Source: Microbacterium hydrocarbonoxydans | Lineage (GTDB): Bacteria > Actinomycetota > Actinomycetes > Actinomycetales > Microbacteriaceae | Direction: 5' to 3' | Assembly: GCF_904831005.1 (NCBI RefSeq) | Contig: NZ_LR882982.1 | Span: forward strand, 1,860,001-1,924,000 | Length of the DNA stretch: 64,000 bases | Shown here: positions 22,981 to 32,930 of the stretch, piece after piece | How positions within the stretch are numbered: position 1 is the first letter of the stretch | Layout of the letters: every line of letters starts with the position of its first letter | Notes under the pieces: model-generated | Told to the model about the DNA's origin: nothing | Seen by the model: only the letters and a program-made list of their open reading frames with translations | Database searches by the model: none | Made by a program: the position numbers and the translations under genes

Positions 22981-25272
22981 TCACGCCGTTCTCTCCTCAG
23001 AGCCGGGTGATCCGTGGGTGCCGAGGAGCGACACCTCGCGTCGCACTCGGTCGAAGATGAACGCCTCACTGCTGCCCGGCCCCAGCAGCGCCAGTGCTTC
23101 GTCGGCCTCGGCGATCGCCGCTTCGCCGTCACCGGCCTGGATGAGTGCGCGGATATGCCTGCGCATCATCAGCAGCACACGGGTGTCGTCGTTCAGCGAT
23201 CGCGCGATCGCGATGCCCAGCGCGCCGATGCGCACCGCATCACGATGTCGTCCGACGGCGGTGTAGCCGTCGATCAGGTCGAGGCACGCCGCGTACTGGG
23301 TCACGATGCTCGTCAGGCTGTCAGTGGTCCCGGCGGACTGCACCCGTGCGAGCGTCGCCTCTGTCTCCGGGATCGACTCGAGGTACTTGCCGCGCTTGGT
23401 CTTGATCATCGACGACAGCACCTGCGCATTCTCCGCTCCTGTCGTCTCCTGCGCCGCCTCGAACGCGACCCTCGCCGCCGAGGCCGCAGCGTCCGCCTCG
23501 ACCAGGCGATCGAGCGACCAGCTCGCCCACCCGATGTAGTAGTTCGCCCAGCCCTGCTGGGCCGCATCACCCGCGCGCAGAGCCGCCCCCAGCGCGTCGT
23601 GCGCGGTGATCACCGCACGCGCCCGGTCGCCGACCTCTACTATCTCCGCCCACGCGACGTATCCCAGCTGCGCGGCCTCGGCTCTCGGATCGCCGAGCTT
23701 CTTCGCGGCGCCCGCCGCGAGCGAGAAGAACCGGTGCCAGCTCCCCCACGTGATCCAGATGTCCGAATACCAGTGCAGCGCATCTGCAACGTCGCAGACC
23801 ACCGCATCCTCGCCGAGCTCCGCCGCCTGCGTGTACGCCGGCCACCAGTGCTCGACCTCCTCGCGGATCCAGACCGCTGCTGCGTCGGCGTCGATGAAGC
23901 GGCGGCCGTTCCGCGCGATCTCGCCCGCATCCCGACCCGGTTCGTACCAGGCACCCGCGCGCTCGAGGCTGCCCAGCAGCCACGAGCGGATGTGGGCCTG
24001 CCGCCGCGTGATCTCATCCGGGCCGACGGCGTCTCGCAGCTTGCTCAGCCCGAACAGACGCATCAGGTCGTGAAGACGGTATCTGTCGCCGCCACGCGCT
24101 TCGAGCATCCCCAGGTCGGTGAGATCGTCCAACCGCCGCTCCACCTCGACGACATCCGAGGAGCGCACCGCGGCAGCGGCGAGATGGGCGCCGAAAGTGC
24201 GACCGTCGATGAGCGAGACCCACCGGAACAGCGCAGCCGTACGCGGATCGAGCTCCTCGTATGAGAGCGAGATCGCGGCTTCCACGGCCAGGTCGCCGGC
24301 GACGAGCATGCGCAGCCTGTCCTCCGAGGTGCGCAGACGAGTCAGCAGGTCGGCGATCGTCCACGACGGGCGGCTCGCGACGCGGTTGCCGACCACGCGG
24401 AGCGCCAGCGGCACGTCGTCGCACAGAGCGGCGATCTCATTCAGCGCATCCAGGTCAGCCCCGTCGTCGTGCGGGATCAGCCGACCGAGAAAGGCGATGC
24501 TCTCCTCTCGCTGCAGAGGACCCAGCCTCATGCGCCGCACACCTTCGAGGCCGGCGAGACTGCGGCGAGACGTCACGACCACCACATCCCCGGCGCAGAT
24601 CGACAGGATCGGACGGATCTGCGCCTCGTTGGCCACGTTGTCCAGCAGCACCTGCACGGGAGCCTCATCGACGGCTGCCCGCCACTGCGTCTGCGCCGTC
24701 GCCAGATCGGCCGGTGGCTTCTGCTCCGCCCCGGGGAGCTGGCGAAGCATGGCCGTGATGACCTGCAGCGGCGTCAGCGGCGACGAGCTGAAGCCGTCCA
24801 GCCCGACGAAGACCAGGGGACGGTGCTCTGCCTCTCCTGTGCGCGACAGGATCTCGATGGCGCCGGTCGTCTTGCCGATCCCGGGGGCACCGCTGATGAT
24901 CAGCGCCGGGCGCTGCCTGTCTGCGGGCTGAGGCCCGTGCACGACGCCGAGAGCCTCGTCGATCTCGGCCTCGCGGCCCGAGAAGTCGTACACGCGATGA
25001 GGGGCGATCGCCCCGGCGAGGTCGGTCGTGTCGGCGGCACGGGGCCGAGCACGAGCAGCACGGAGGAACGCATGCCGGTCGGCCGCGTCGAGTCCGAGCC
25101 CGTCGGCCAGCGCATCGACCGTGCGGCGTTGCGGCGAGGCGCTGGCTCCGCGCTCGAGGTCGCCGATCGTGCGCACGCTCACCCCCGAGCGCTGCGCGAG
25201 TGCCTCGAGAGTCAGGTTCTGGCCCACGCGCAGCGACCGCAGCATCGACCCGAAGGGAGAGGGTTGTGTCAC
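22981..25272 (-). CDS. XRE-type HTH regulator with NB-ARC/STAND ATPase and helical repeats
   Basis: This is a 763-residue protein. Residues 8-75 form an XRE helix-turn-helix (LTLEALAQRSGVSVRTIGDLERG). A STAND-class NTPase follows, with Walker A SGAPGIGKTT at about 127-136, a Walker-B-like VLLDNV near 206, VVVTSRR as sensor, and a winged-helix part with LHDLMRLFGL. The C-terminal 330 residues are alpha-helical and TPR-like. Such proteins act as signal-integrating regulators that oligomerise on ATP exchange; some related STAND proteins sense phage. The GTG start at 25272 is supported by AAAGGCGG. Targets are unknown. Confidence 0.85.
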   Translation of the reverse strand: MTQPSPFGSMLRSLRVGQNLTLEALAQRSGVSVRTIGDLERGASASPQRRTVDALADGLGLDAADRHAFLRAARARPRAADTTDLAGAIAPHRVYDFSGREAEIDEALGVVHGPQPADRQRPALIISGAPGIGKTTGAIEILSRTGEAEHRPLVFVGLDGFSSSPLTPLQVITAMLRQLPGAEQKPPADLATAQTQWRAAVDEAPVQVLLDNVANEAQIRPILSICAGDVVVVTSRRSLAGLEGVRRMRLGPLQREESIAFLGRLIPHDDGADLDALNEIAALCDDVPLALRVVGNRVASRPSWTIADLLTRLRTSEDRLRMLVAGDLAVEAAISLSYEELDPRTAALFRWVSLIDGRTFGAHLAAAAVRSSDVVEVERRLDDLTDLGMLEARGGDRYRLHDLMRLFGLSKLRDAVGPDEITRRQAHIRSWLLGSLERAGAWYEPGRDAGEIARNGRRFIDADAAAVWIREEVEHWWPAYTQAAELGEDAVVCDVADALHWYSDIWITWGSWHRFFSLAAGAAKKLGDPRAEAAQLGYVAWAEIVEVGDRARAVITAHDALGAALRAGDAAQQGWANYYIGWASWSLDRLVEADAAASAARVAFEAAQETTGAENAQVLSSMIKTKRGKYLESIPETEATLARVQSAGTTDSLTSIVTQYAACLDLIDGYTAVGRHRDAVRIGALGIAIARSLNDDTRVLLMMRRHIRALIQAGDGEAAIAEADEALALLGPGSSEAFIFDRVRREVSLLGTHGSPGSEERTA

Positions 25273-25334
25273 GACGTCCGCCTTTCGCTGCTCTCAGCTT
25301 GGCAGGTCGTGGCGGCGCGATGATGGCGCGCCGG

Positions 25335-26588
25335 TTACGAGGCGGTTTCGTCGGGTCCTTGAGGCGCGGCCCCGCTCTGCACGCTGGATGACGAGCCGAC
25401 GAGCGCTCGACGCATGACCACGGCGGCCGAGACCGTCGCGACCAGCACGATCGAGATGAAGACGAGAAGCACAGCGGTCTGAGATGCGAACGTGAGGATC
25501 ACCCCGATGGCGAGCACGGGCAGCGCGAGGCCGCAGTACGCGATGAGGAAGATCAGCGCCAGCGTCTCACCCCGACGACCCGACTCGGCGAGACCGGATG
25601 CGGTCGCGACAGACGACTTGAACAGCAGCCCCACTCCGACGCCCGCCACGACTCCCCCGCCGAGGAACACCGCGAGCGAGGGCAGCAGAGTTCCCGTGGC
25701 GACGGAGATGAGGCCCACGGCGCAGCAGACGGCCGCGACGGTCAGCTGGATGCGCAGCGGCACCCGGGCGAGCGCGACCTGACCCGCTGCCGCGGCGGCG
25801 AACACCGAGCATGCGGTGGCCCCGGCGAGAAGGTGGTCGTGCTCGCCGAACGTGCTGATGAGGATCGTGGGAGCGAGAGAGGTGAACAGGCCGAACAGGG
25901 CGAACCCCGCGAACGCTCCGAAGCCGGCGGCGACGAACGCCGCTCCGGATCGCGGAGGGGCGGCGATGCGCTGCGGCCTGTATCGCCTCGGCTCGCTGGG
26001 CGGCGTCACCGTCTCGGGAACGCCCGCGACGGCGATCGCGGCGGCTGTCAGCACCACGAGGAAGACCGCGTGCGGCAACACGAGCGGCGCGGGCAGGAAC
26101 TCGGCGAACACGCCGCCGATCAGCGGCCCGAGTGCCAGTCCGCCGAGATTCGCGGCGCCGGCCACGGACGCTGCGACGATCGCGTTCTCGCCGGGGCGCG
26201 CGTGGGCCCGGAGCTCGCCGAGGTGCGCGGTGGCGGTGGCGGTGAGGATGCCGACGCTCGCGCCGTTCACCAGCCGTGCGGCGAGCAGCCCCGGCACCTC
26301 ACGCCAGGCGAGGAACATGACGGCGCTGAGAGCCGCGATGAGGATCGCGATCAGCAGCATCCGTCGCCGCCCCACCCAGTCGCTGACGTGCCCGAGCAGG
26401 AAGAGACTGACGACCACGCCGACGGCGAAGGCCGCGAAGATCAGGGTGATGACCGAGACCGGGAACCCGTCGACCTCCTGATAGAGCGGATACAGCGGGG
26501 TGGGCACAGTCGCATACGCCATCACGAGCAGGAAGGCCACGGCGACCACCCAGAATCCCGCGCCGTGCGAGATGCGGGAGTTCGACAT
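25335..26588 (-). CDS. MFS transporter
   Basis: This 417-residue membrane protein has about 12 helices. The MFS loop motif between helices 2 and 3 is LGHVSDWVGRRRML, and an Arg/Pro-rich central loop (EPRRYRPQR) separates the two halves. The start at ATG 26588 leads to SRISHGAGFWVVAVAFLLVMAY. A TAGCGT box 7 bases upstream suggests a leaderless message. Sequence resembles sugar or drug efflux permeases; the substrate cannot be stated. It diverges from the chloroperoxidase-like gene across 192 bases, which hold no other feature I can identify. Confidence 0.88.
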   Translation of the reverse strand: MSNSRISHGAGFWVVAVAFLLVMAYATVPTPLYPLYQEVDGFPVSVITLIFAAFAVGVVVSLFLLGHVSDWVGRRRMLLIAILIAALSAVMFLAWREVPGLLAARLVNGASVGILTATATAHLGELRAHARPGENAIVAASVAGAANLGGLALGPLIGGVFAEFLPAPLVLPHAVFLVVLTAAAIAVAGVPETVTPPSEPRRYRPQRIAAPPRSGAAFVAAGFGAFAGFALFGLFTSLAPTILISTFGEHDHLLAGATACSVFAAAAAGQVALARVPLRIQLTVAAVCCAVGLISVATGTLLPSLAVFLGGGVVAGVGVGLLFKSSVATASGLAESGRRGETLALIFLIAYCGLALPVLAIGVILTFASQTAVLLVFISIVLVATVSAAVVMRRALVGSSSSVQSGAAPQGPDETAS

Positions 26589-26780
26589 GGTGGCGACGCT
26601 ACGCGCATCGCCACGCGGAGCCGCAGGACAGATGTCGAGAACGCGGCGACGCATTCTGTACAGATGTCGAGCACGCGTCGCGCGTCGCCGGGTTAGCGTG
26701 GTCGCGCTCCCACGATGCGGATGAGGAGCGATCGACAGTCGTCCCGGATCACTCGGGACGGCGCAACCTGGAGGCTGATC

Positions 26781-27617
26781 ATGGCGTTCGTGACCACGGA
26801 TGATGGCGCAGAGATCTACTACAAGGACTGGGGCAGCCCCGACGCGCAGCCCATCATGTTCCACCACGGCTGGCCGCTCTCGTCGGACGACTGGGACGCC
26901 CAGATGCTCTACTTCCTCGGCAAGGGCTACCGCGTCATCGCGAGCGACCGACGCGGCCACGGACGGTCGTCGCAGATCGGCACCGGTCACGACATGGACC
27001 ACTACGCCAGCGATGCCTCGGCCGTCGTCGAGCACCTCGATCTTCGCAACGCGATCCACATCGGGCACTCGACGGGTGGTGGCCAGGTCGCGCGTTACGT
27101 CGCCCAGTACGGGCAGCCGCAGGGCCGAGTCGCCAAGGCGGTGCTCGTGTCGTCGGTGCCTCCGCTGATGGTGCAGACCGACGCCAACCCCGAGGGCACG
27201 CCGATCTCGGTGTTCGACGGGTTCCGCGAGGCTCTGGCGGCGAACCGTGCCGAGTTCTTCCAGGCTGTCGCCTCCGGGCCCTTCTACGGGTTCAATCGCG
27301 ACGGCGTCACACTGTCGCAGCCCGTCGTCGACAACTGGTGGCGTCAGGGCATGACGGGCAGCGCGCTCGCGCACTACGAGGGGATCAAGGCGTTCTCCGA
27401 GACCGACCAGACCGACGACCTCAAGGCCATCACGGTGCCGGTGCTCGTGATCCAGGGCGACGACGACCAGGTCGTGCCCTACAAGGATGCCGCGCTGAAG
27501 CAGGCTGAACTTCTGAGCGACTCGACCCTCAAGATCTACGAGGGATTCCCGCACGGCATGCTGACGACGCACGCCGACGTGATCAACCCCGACATCCTCG
27601 CCTTCATCCAGCAGTAG
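26781..27617 (+). CDS. Alpha/beta hydrolase, non-heme chloroperoxidase (perhydrolase) type
   Basis: This is a 278-residue enzyme of the cofactor-free haloperoxidase group. It shows FHHGWPLSSDDWDAQM (oxyanion loop), SDRRGHGRSS, the nucleophile GHSTGGG, acid in VIQGDDDQVVP, and base His in GFPHGM. These enzymes hydrolyse esters and can form peracids. GGAGGCTGATC before ATG 26781 is a strong start; the longer frame to 26715 is not needed. A very stable hairpin terminator follows. Confidence 0.92.
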   Translation: MAFVTTDDGAEIYYKDWGSPDAQPIMFHHGWPLSSDDWDAQMLYFLGKGYRVIASDRRGHGRSSQIGTGHDMDHYASDASAVVEHLDLRNAIHIGHSTGGGQVARYVAQYGQPQGRVAKAVLVSSVPPLMVQTDANPEGTPISVFDGFREALAANRAEFFQAVASGPFYGFNRDGVTLSQPVVDNWWRQGMTGSALAHYEGIKAFSETDQTDDLKAITVPVLVIQGDDDQVVPYKDAALKQAELLSDSTLKIYEGFPHGMLTTHADVINPDILAFIQQ

Positions 27618-27635
27618 CAGCCGCGCGGCATCACA

Positions 27636-27670
27636 ATGGCGCATCCGGGTCCGTGACCCGGATGCGCCAT
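27636..27670 (+). terminator. Hairpin terminator after the chloroperoxidase-like gene
   Basis: A perfect 16-bp stem (27636-27651 with 27655-27670) and three-base loop lie 19 bases after the stop. There is no U-run. It may also stop read-through from the tRNA on the other strand. Confidence 0.75.
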
Positions 27671-27721
27671 CGTCGCGTGAGCGACCGGCGCCGCGGGTCA
27701 CGCGGGAGGATCAGGTGTGGG

Positions 27722-27794
27722 TGGGCCCTGCCGGGATCGAACCGACGACATCCACGGTGTAAACGTGGCGCTCTACCAGCTGAGCTAAAGGCCC
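27722..27794 (-). tRNA. tRNA-Val (anticodon UAC)
   Basis: The minus strand folds as a 73-base tRNA. The acceptor stem begins GGGCCTT and pairs with AGGGCCC (one G-U). The D arm contains AGCTCAGCTGGTAGAGC, and the anticodon stem CCACG/CGTGG encloses the loop TTTACAC, giving UAC for GUA codons. The T arm has GGTTCGATCC, and discriminator A is at 27722. The CCA end is not encoded. Confidence 0.95.
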
Positions 27795-27947
27795 TGGTCC
27801 ATCCAGTGTATCGCTGTCCCGATGCGCGACCATGCCGAGGAAGGGGGATAGGCTGAGGGCGGCACGCGTTGTGCACAGCCGACAAGGCTGCCCGCGTCGC
27901 TTCCCGTTTCATTGGCATGACCTGCCAGCTTGACGAAAGGCTCCCCC

Positions 27948-30674
27948 GTGACTGTGCACGACCAGGATCCGTACTCCCAGGGCCCCCTCGACAGCGATCC
28001 GGATGAGACGGGCGAGTGGCAGCAATCGCTCGACGAGCTCGTCGACGCCAAGGGCCACGGCCGTGGCCGCGAGATCATGCTCAGCCTGCTCAAGCGCTCG
28101 AAGGAGCTGCACCTGGGCGTGCCGATGGTCCCGACCACCGACTACATCAACACGATCGCTGCCGAGAACGAGCCGGAGTTCCCCGGTGACGAAGAGATCG
28201 AGCGCCGCTACCGCGCGTGGATCCGCTGGAACGCGGCCATCACGGTGCATCGCGCGCAGCGTCCCGGCATCGGCGTCGGCGGACACATCTCGACCTACGC
28301 CTCGTCGGCTGCTCTGTACGAAGTCGGCTTCAACCACTTCTTCAAGGGCGCCGACAACCCCGGCGGCGCCGACCAGATCTTCATCCAGGGCCACGCCTCG
28401 CCCGGCACCTACGCCCGCTCCTTCCTCGAGGGCCGCCTGAGCGAAGACCAGCTCGACGGGTTCCGCCAGGAGAAGTCGCACGCCCCGCACGGCATCCCGT
28501 CGTACCCGCACCCGCGTCTGATGCCGGAGTACTGGCAGTTCCCGACCGTCTCGATGGGTCTCGGTCCGATCAACGCCATCTACCAGGCGATGTCGAACAA
28601 GTACCTCGAGAACCGTGGCATCAAGGACACGTCGCAGTCGCACGTATGGGCCTTCCTCGGCGACGGCGAGATGGACGAGGTCGAGAGCCGCGGACAGCTG
28701 CAGGTCGCAGCCAACGAGGGGCTCGACAACCTCACGTTCATCGTCAACTGCAACCTGCAGCGCCTCGACGGCCCTGTGCGCGGCAACGGCAAGATCGTCC
28801 AGGAGCTCGAGTCGTTCTTCCGCGGTGCCGGCTGGAACGTCATCAAGGTCGTCTGGGGTCGTGAGTGGGACGACCTGCTCGCCCGCGACACCGAGGGCGC
28901 GCTGCTCAACCTCATGAACGTCACGCCCGACGGCGACTACCAGACGTACAAGGCCGAATCCGGCGCCTACGTCCGTGAGCACTTCTTCGGTCGCGACGAG
29001 CGCGCCGCCGCCCTCGTCAAGGACTACTCAGACGACGACATCTGGAACCTCAAGCGCGGTGGACACGACTACCGCAAGGTGTACGCCGCCTTCAAGGCCG
29101 CGACCGAGCACAAGGGCAAGCCCACCGTCATCCTCGCGAAGACCGTCAAGGGCTACGGCCTGGGTCCGCACTTCGAGGGCCGCAACGCGACCCACCAGAT
29201 GAAGAAGATGACGCTCGACAACCTCAAGACGTTCCGCGACGCGATGCACATCCCGATCACGGATTCGCAGCTCGAGGAGAACCCGTACCTGCCGCCGTAC
29301 TACAACCCCGGCCCGCAGGATGAGACGATCCAGTACATGCTCGAGCGCCGTCAGGCCCTCGGCGGCTTCCTGCCGGAGCGTCGCTCGACGCACGTCGGAC
29401 TCTCGCTGCCCGACGACTCGGCCTACGCGCTTCCCAAGAAGGGCTCGGGCACGCAGGAGATCGCCACCACCATGGCGTTCGTGCGTCTGCTGAAGGATCT
29501 GCTCCGCTCGAAGGACTTCGGTCACCGCATCGTCCCGATCATCCCGGATGAGGCGCGCACGTTCGGCATGGACGCCTACTTCCCCTCGGCGAAGATCTAC
29601 AACCCGAACGGCCAGCACTACACCTCGGTCGACCGTGAGCTCCTCCTCGCCTACAAGGAGAGCCCGCAGGGGCAGATCGTCCACGTCGGCATCAACGAGG
29701 CCGGCGCTCTGGCGGCGTTCACCGCGGCGGGCACGTCGTACGCCACGCACGGCGAGCCGCTGATCCCGGTGTACCTCTTCTACTCGATGTTCGGATTCCA
29801 GCGCACGGGCGACGCGCAGTGGGCTGCCGGCGACCAGATGGCCCGCGGGTTCATCATGGGCGCCACCGCGGGCCGCACCACCCTCACGGGTGAAGGTCTG
29901 CAGCACGCCGACGGCCACTCGCACCTGCTCGCCGCCACCAACCCGGCGACCGTCTCGTACGACCCGGCCTACGGCTACGAGATCGCGCACATCATGCGCT
30001 CGGGACTCGAGCGCATGTACGGCGGCAACCACGAAGACCCGAACGTCATGTACTACATCACGCTCTACAACGAGCCGATGGTCATGCCCGCCGAGCCCGA
30101 GAACGTGGACGTCGACGGCATCGTGCGCGGCATCCACCGTGTCTCGGTCGGCGAGGGCGACGGCCCCCGCGCCCAGCTCTTCGCATCGGGTGTCGGACTC
30201 CCCTGGGCCCTCGAGGCACAGGAGCTGCTGAAGAACGACTGGGGCGTGATCGCCGATGTCTGGTCGGTCACGTCGTGGACCGAGCTGCGCCGCGACGGCC
30301 TCGCTGCCGACGAGCACAACTTCCTGCACCCCGAGGAAGAGCCCCGCACCGCGTACCTCACGCAGAAGCTGCAGGGTGCCGAGGGACCGGTCGTCGCCGT
30401 GAGCGACTACATGCATGCCGTGCAGGACCAGATCCGTCCGTGGGTTCCGCAGCGCTTCGCCACGCTGGGTGCCGACGGCTTCGGGTTCTCCGACACGCGT
30501 GCCGCCGCTCGTCGCTTCTTCAAGATCGACGGCCCGTCGATCGTCGTCCGCACGCTGCAGTCGCTCGCCGAAGACGGGGTCGTCGACCGCTCGCTCGCCG
30601 CGCAGGCCATTCAGAAGTACAGCCTGCATGACGTGAACGCCGGCACCAGCGGCAATGCGGGCGGCGAAAGCTGA
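27948..30674 (+). CDS. aceE: Pyruvate dehydrogenase E1 component (homodimeric AceE type)
   Basis: This 908-residue thiamine-diphosphate enzyme decarboxylates pyruvate and passes the acetyl group to the E2 lipoyl domain, supplying acetyl-CoA. The length matches the family (about 890-920). Landmarks are [28 protein letters not shown] N-terminal sequence, the ThDP motif GDGEMDE through [14 protein letters not shown], a central [18 protein letters not shown] loop, and the [13 protein letters not shown] region. The GTG at 27948 has GAAAGG seven bases away. It begins a run of fatty-acid genes, linking acetyl-CoA supply to their use. Confidence 0.96.
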   Translation: MTVHDQDPYSQGPLDSDPDETGEWQQSLDELVDAKGHGRGREIMLSLLKRSKELHLGVPMVPTTDYINTIAAENEPEFPGDEEIERRYRAWIRWNAAITVHRAQRPGIGVGGHISTYASSAALYEVGFNHFFKGADNPGGADQIFIQGHASPGTYARSFLEGRLSEDQLDGFRQEKSHAPHGIPSYPHPRLMPEYWQFPTVSMGLGPINAIYQAMSNKYLENRGIKDTSQSHVWAFLGDGEMDEVESRGQLQVAANEGLDNLTFIVNCNLQRLDGPVRGNGKIVQELESFFRGAGWNVIKVVWGREWDDLLARDTEGALLNLMNVTPDGDYQTYKAESGAYVREHFFGRDERAAALVKDYSDDDIWNLKRGGHDYRKVYAAFKAATEHKGKPTVILAKTVKGYGLGPHFEGRNATHQMKKMTLDNLKTFRDAMHIPITDSQLEENPYLPPYYNPGPQDETIQYMLERRQALGGFLPERRSTHVGLSLPDDSAYALPKKGSGTQEIATTMAFVRLLKDLLRSKDFGHRIVPIIPDEARTFGMDAYFPSAKIYNPNGQHYTSVDRELLLAYKESPQGQIVHVGINEAGALAAFTAAGTSYATHGEPLIPVYLFYSMFGFQRTGDAQWAAGDQMARGFIMGATAGRTTLTGEGLQHADGHSHLLAATNPATVSYDPAYGYEIAHIMRSGLERMYGGNHEDPNVMYYITLYNEPMVMPAEPENVDVDGIVRGIHRVSVGEGDGPRAQLFASGVGLPWALEAQELLKNDWGVIADVWSVTSWTELRRDGLAADEHNFLHPEEEPRTAYLTQKLQGAEGPVVAVSDYMHAVQDQIRPWVPQRFATLGADGFGFSDTRAAARRFFKIDGPSIVVRTLQSLAEDGVVDRSLAAQAIQKYSLHDVNAGTSGNAGGES

Positions 30675-30681
30675 GACATCG

Positions 30682-31911
30682 GTGACGGGTTCCTCTTCGC
30701 GCGGCATGGACAAGTCCGCCACGCTCACCTGGCTTCGCCGGATCTCCGGTGACATCGCCTCGGTGACCATCAAGCGCCTCGAGGACACACTGCCCTGGTA
30801 CGCCGACATGCCACCAGCCCGCCGCTCTGCGGTCGGGCTGGTGGCTCAGGCCGGCATCACGTCGTTCATCCAGTGGTACGAGGATCCGAACTCAACCCCC
30901 TGGATCGCCGCAGACATCTTCGCGGCCGCACCGCGCGAACTGCTCCGCAGCGTCAGCCTGCAGCAGACGCTGCAGCTCATCCGCGTCACCGTCGAGGTGA
31001 CGGAAGAGCGGGTCGCCGGCCGTGGCGCGGATCTCCGCGAGGCGATCCTGCTGTACTCGCGTGACGTCGCCTTCGCAGCGGCCGATGTGTACGCCCGAGC
31101 CGCCGAGGCGCGCGGACTCTGGGACGCGCGACTCGAGGCGCTCGTGGTCGACTCGATCCTCACGGGCGAGGCGGACGAAGAGCTGCCGAGCCGCATCGCG
31201 GCCCTCGGCTGGCACGGCCATGGCGAGGTCGCCGTGCTCGTCGGCACGACTCCCCCGCAGTTCGATGTCGACCTGGTGCGCCGCACGGCCCGAAAGCTCG
31301 CCGTCGACGTCCTCATCGGCGTGCAGGGGTCGCGACTCGTGCTCGTGATCGGCCGCGCGCGTGTCGCGGGCCAGGAACCTGCCGAGGGCGAAGAGGAAGA
31401 ACTCGGCTTCGAAGAGATCGCCGCCCGACTCGAACCCTCTTTCGGCCCGGGTTACGTCGTGCTGGGTCCGGCGGTGGCCGCGCTCGTCGATGCGAGCCAG
31501 AGTGCTCGGGCAGCCCTCGCCGGCTTCGCAGTCGCACGCGCCTGGCGCGCGGCCCCGAGACCCGTGGATGCCGACGATCTGCTCCCCGAGCGCGCGCTGG
31601 CAGGCGATCCACTCGCCAAGCAGACGCTGATCGAGCGGATCTACCGCCCGCTGCAGGCGCACTCGACAGACCTGGTGACCACTCTGTGGAGCTATCTCGA
31701 CAACGGACGCTCGCTCGAGGCGACGGCGCGCGAGCTGTTCGTGCACCCGAACACCGTGCGCTACCGGCTGAAGCGCGTCAGCGAGGTCATCGGATGGGAT
31801 GCCACAGGACCGCGCGAGGCGCTCATCCTGCAGACCGCTCTCATCCTCGGCTCGATCGGAGCAGGCGACCAGGTTCGGCGACGTCCGCCCCTCAGACGCT
31901 CCACTCGATGA
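30682..31911 (+). CDS. fasR: PucR-type activator of fatty acid synthesis genes (FasR)
   Basis: The 409-residue regulator has a C-terminal PucR helix-turn-helix (TARELFVHPNTVRYRLKRVSEVIGW). Its position directly before fabD-fabH-acpP-fabF matches Streptomyces FasR, a PucR-type activator of that operon. I place the start at GTG 30682, eight bases after the aceE stop; an ATG at 30706 lacks a ribosome site. A 25-base inverted repeat (31940-31964) just upstream of the fabD promoter is a candidate binding site. The assignment is by family plus synteny. The sensed ligand in this organism is unknown. Confidence 0.88.
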   Translation: MTGSSSRGMDKSATLTWLRRISGDIASVTIKRLEDTLPWYADMPPARRSAVGLVAQAGITSFIQWYEDPNSTPWIAADIFAAAPRELLRSVSLQQTLQLIRVTVEVTEERVAGRGADLREAILLYSRDVAFAAADVYARAAEARGLWDARLEALVVDSILTGEADEELPSRIAALGWHGHGEVAVLVGTTPPQFDVDLVRRTARKLAVDVLIGVQGSRLVLVIGRARVAGQEPAEGEEEELGFEEIAARLEPSFGPGYVVLGPAVAALVDASQSARAALAGFAVARAWRAAPRPVDADDLLPERALAGDPLAKQTLIERIYRPLQAHSTDLVTTLWSYLDNGRSLEATARELFVHPNTVRYRLKRVSEVIGWDATGPREALILQTALILGSIGAGDQVRRRPPLRRSTR

Positions 31912-31939
31912 TCTGAATTCTCGAGGACTGTGCGCCACA

Positions 31940-31964
31940 CACAAGGGATCTTCCGAATCTTGTG
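31940..31964 (+). promoter_or_regulatory. Candidate FasR operator upstream of fabD
   Basis: CACAAG (31940-31945) and CTTGTG (31959-31964) form a perfect inverted repeat with a 13-base spacer. It ends 34 bases before a weak -10 box (CAGACT, 31998-32003), itself six bases before the fabD GTG. That is a typical activator position, and no good -35 is visible. Confidence 0.5.
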
Positions 31965-32009
31965 ATGGATCATCCACCACTTCCGGGCGATCGTTGGCAG
32001 ACTGGGGAT

Positions 32010-32930
32010 GTGATTGTCGTCGTATGCCCGGGACAGGGCTCGCAGACCCCCGGTTTCCTCTCTCCTTGGCTCGAGTTGGAGGGCGTCTCCGACAGCATCG
32101 CCGCCTACTCCGACGCAGCTGAGGTCGACCTCCGGCAGCACGGCACCGCGTCGGATGCCGACACGATCCGCGACACGCGCATCGCGCAGCCGCTGATCGT
32201 CGCGGCCTCGCTCGTCGCTGCGGCAGCCCTCAGCTCTCGCGCCGGACGCCGGGCAGACGGCGTCGCCGGACATTCGGTCGGTGAGATCGCCGCGCTCGTC
32301 AGTGCCGGTGTGATCGACGCCGAGACCGGCATGCGCCTCGTCGGGATCCGCGGTCGTGCGATGGCCGACGCCGCAGCACAGACTCCGACCGGCATGAGCG
32401 CGGTCCTCGGCGGCGACGAAGAGGTCATCCTCGAGCGTCTCAGCGAACTGGGCCTCTCCCCCGCGAACTACAACGGCGGCGGCCAGCTCGTCGTCGCCGG
32501 CGAACTCGCGGGTCTCGACGCGCTCGCCACCGAGCCGGTCAAGGGCACTCGGGTCATCCCCCTGCAGGTGGCCGGCGCGTTCCACACCTCGTTCATGGGG
32601 TCGGCCGTCGCCGCTCTGCGTGACGCCGTGGCCACCGTGACGCCCGCCGACCCCGACATCACGCTGTGGACCAACCGCGACGGCTCGGTCGTCACAGACG
32701 GCTCGCAGGCGCTGACGTACCTCGTCGATCAGGTCTCCTCGCCGGTGCGCTGGGACCTGTGCATGGCCTCCTTCGCCGATCAGGGCATCACCGGCCTGAT
32801 CGAGCTCGCTCCCGCCGGCGCGCTGACCGGCCTCGCCAAGCGCGGCCTGCGCGGCGTGCCGACGGTCGCCGTGAAGACCCCCGATGATCTCGATGCAGCC
32901 GTCGCGCTGCTGAACGGAGAAGCCGCATGA
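32010..32930 (+). CDS. fabD: Malonyl-CoA:ACP transacylase
   Basis: This 306-residue enzyme transfers malonyl from CoA to ACP. It begins MIVVVCPGQGSQTPGF, with the PGQGSQ oxyanion motif, and carries the nucleophile elbow GHSVGEIAAL and a His-containing AGAFHTSFM region. The GTG at 32010 fits the family N-terminus; frames open further upstream add non-homologous sequence. With CAGACT six bases before the GTG the message may be leaderless. The stop overlaps the fabH start. Confidence 0.95.
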   Translation: MIVVVCPGQGSQTPGFLSPWLELEGVSDSIAAYSDAAEVDLRQHGTASDADTIRDTRIAQPLIVAASLVAAAALSSRAGRRADGVAGHSVGEIAALVSAGVIDAETGMRLVGIRGRAMADAAAQTPTGMSAVLGGDEEVILERLSELGLSPANYNGGGQLVVAGELAGLDALATEPVKGTRVIPLQVAGAFHTSFMGSAVAALRDAVATVTPADPDITLWTNRDGSVVTDGSQALTYLVDQVSSPVRWDLCMASFADQGITGLIELAPAGALTGLAKRGLRGVPTVAVKTPDDLDAAVALLNGEAA

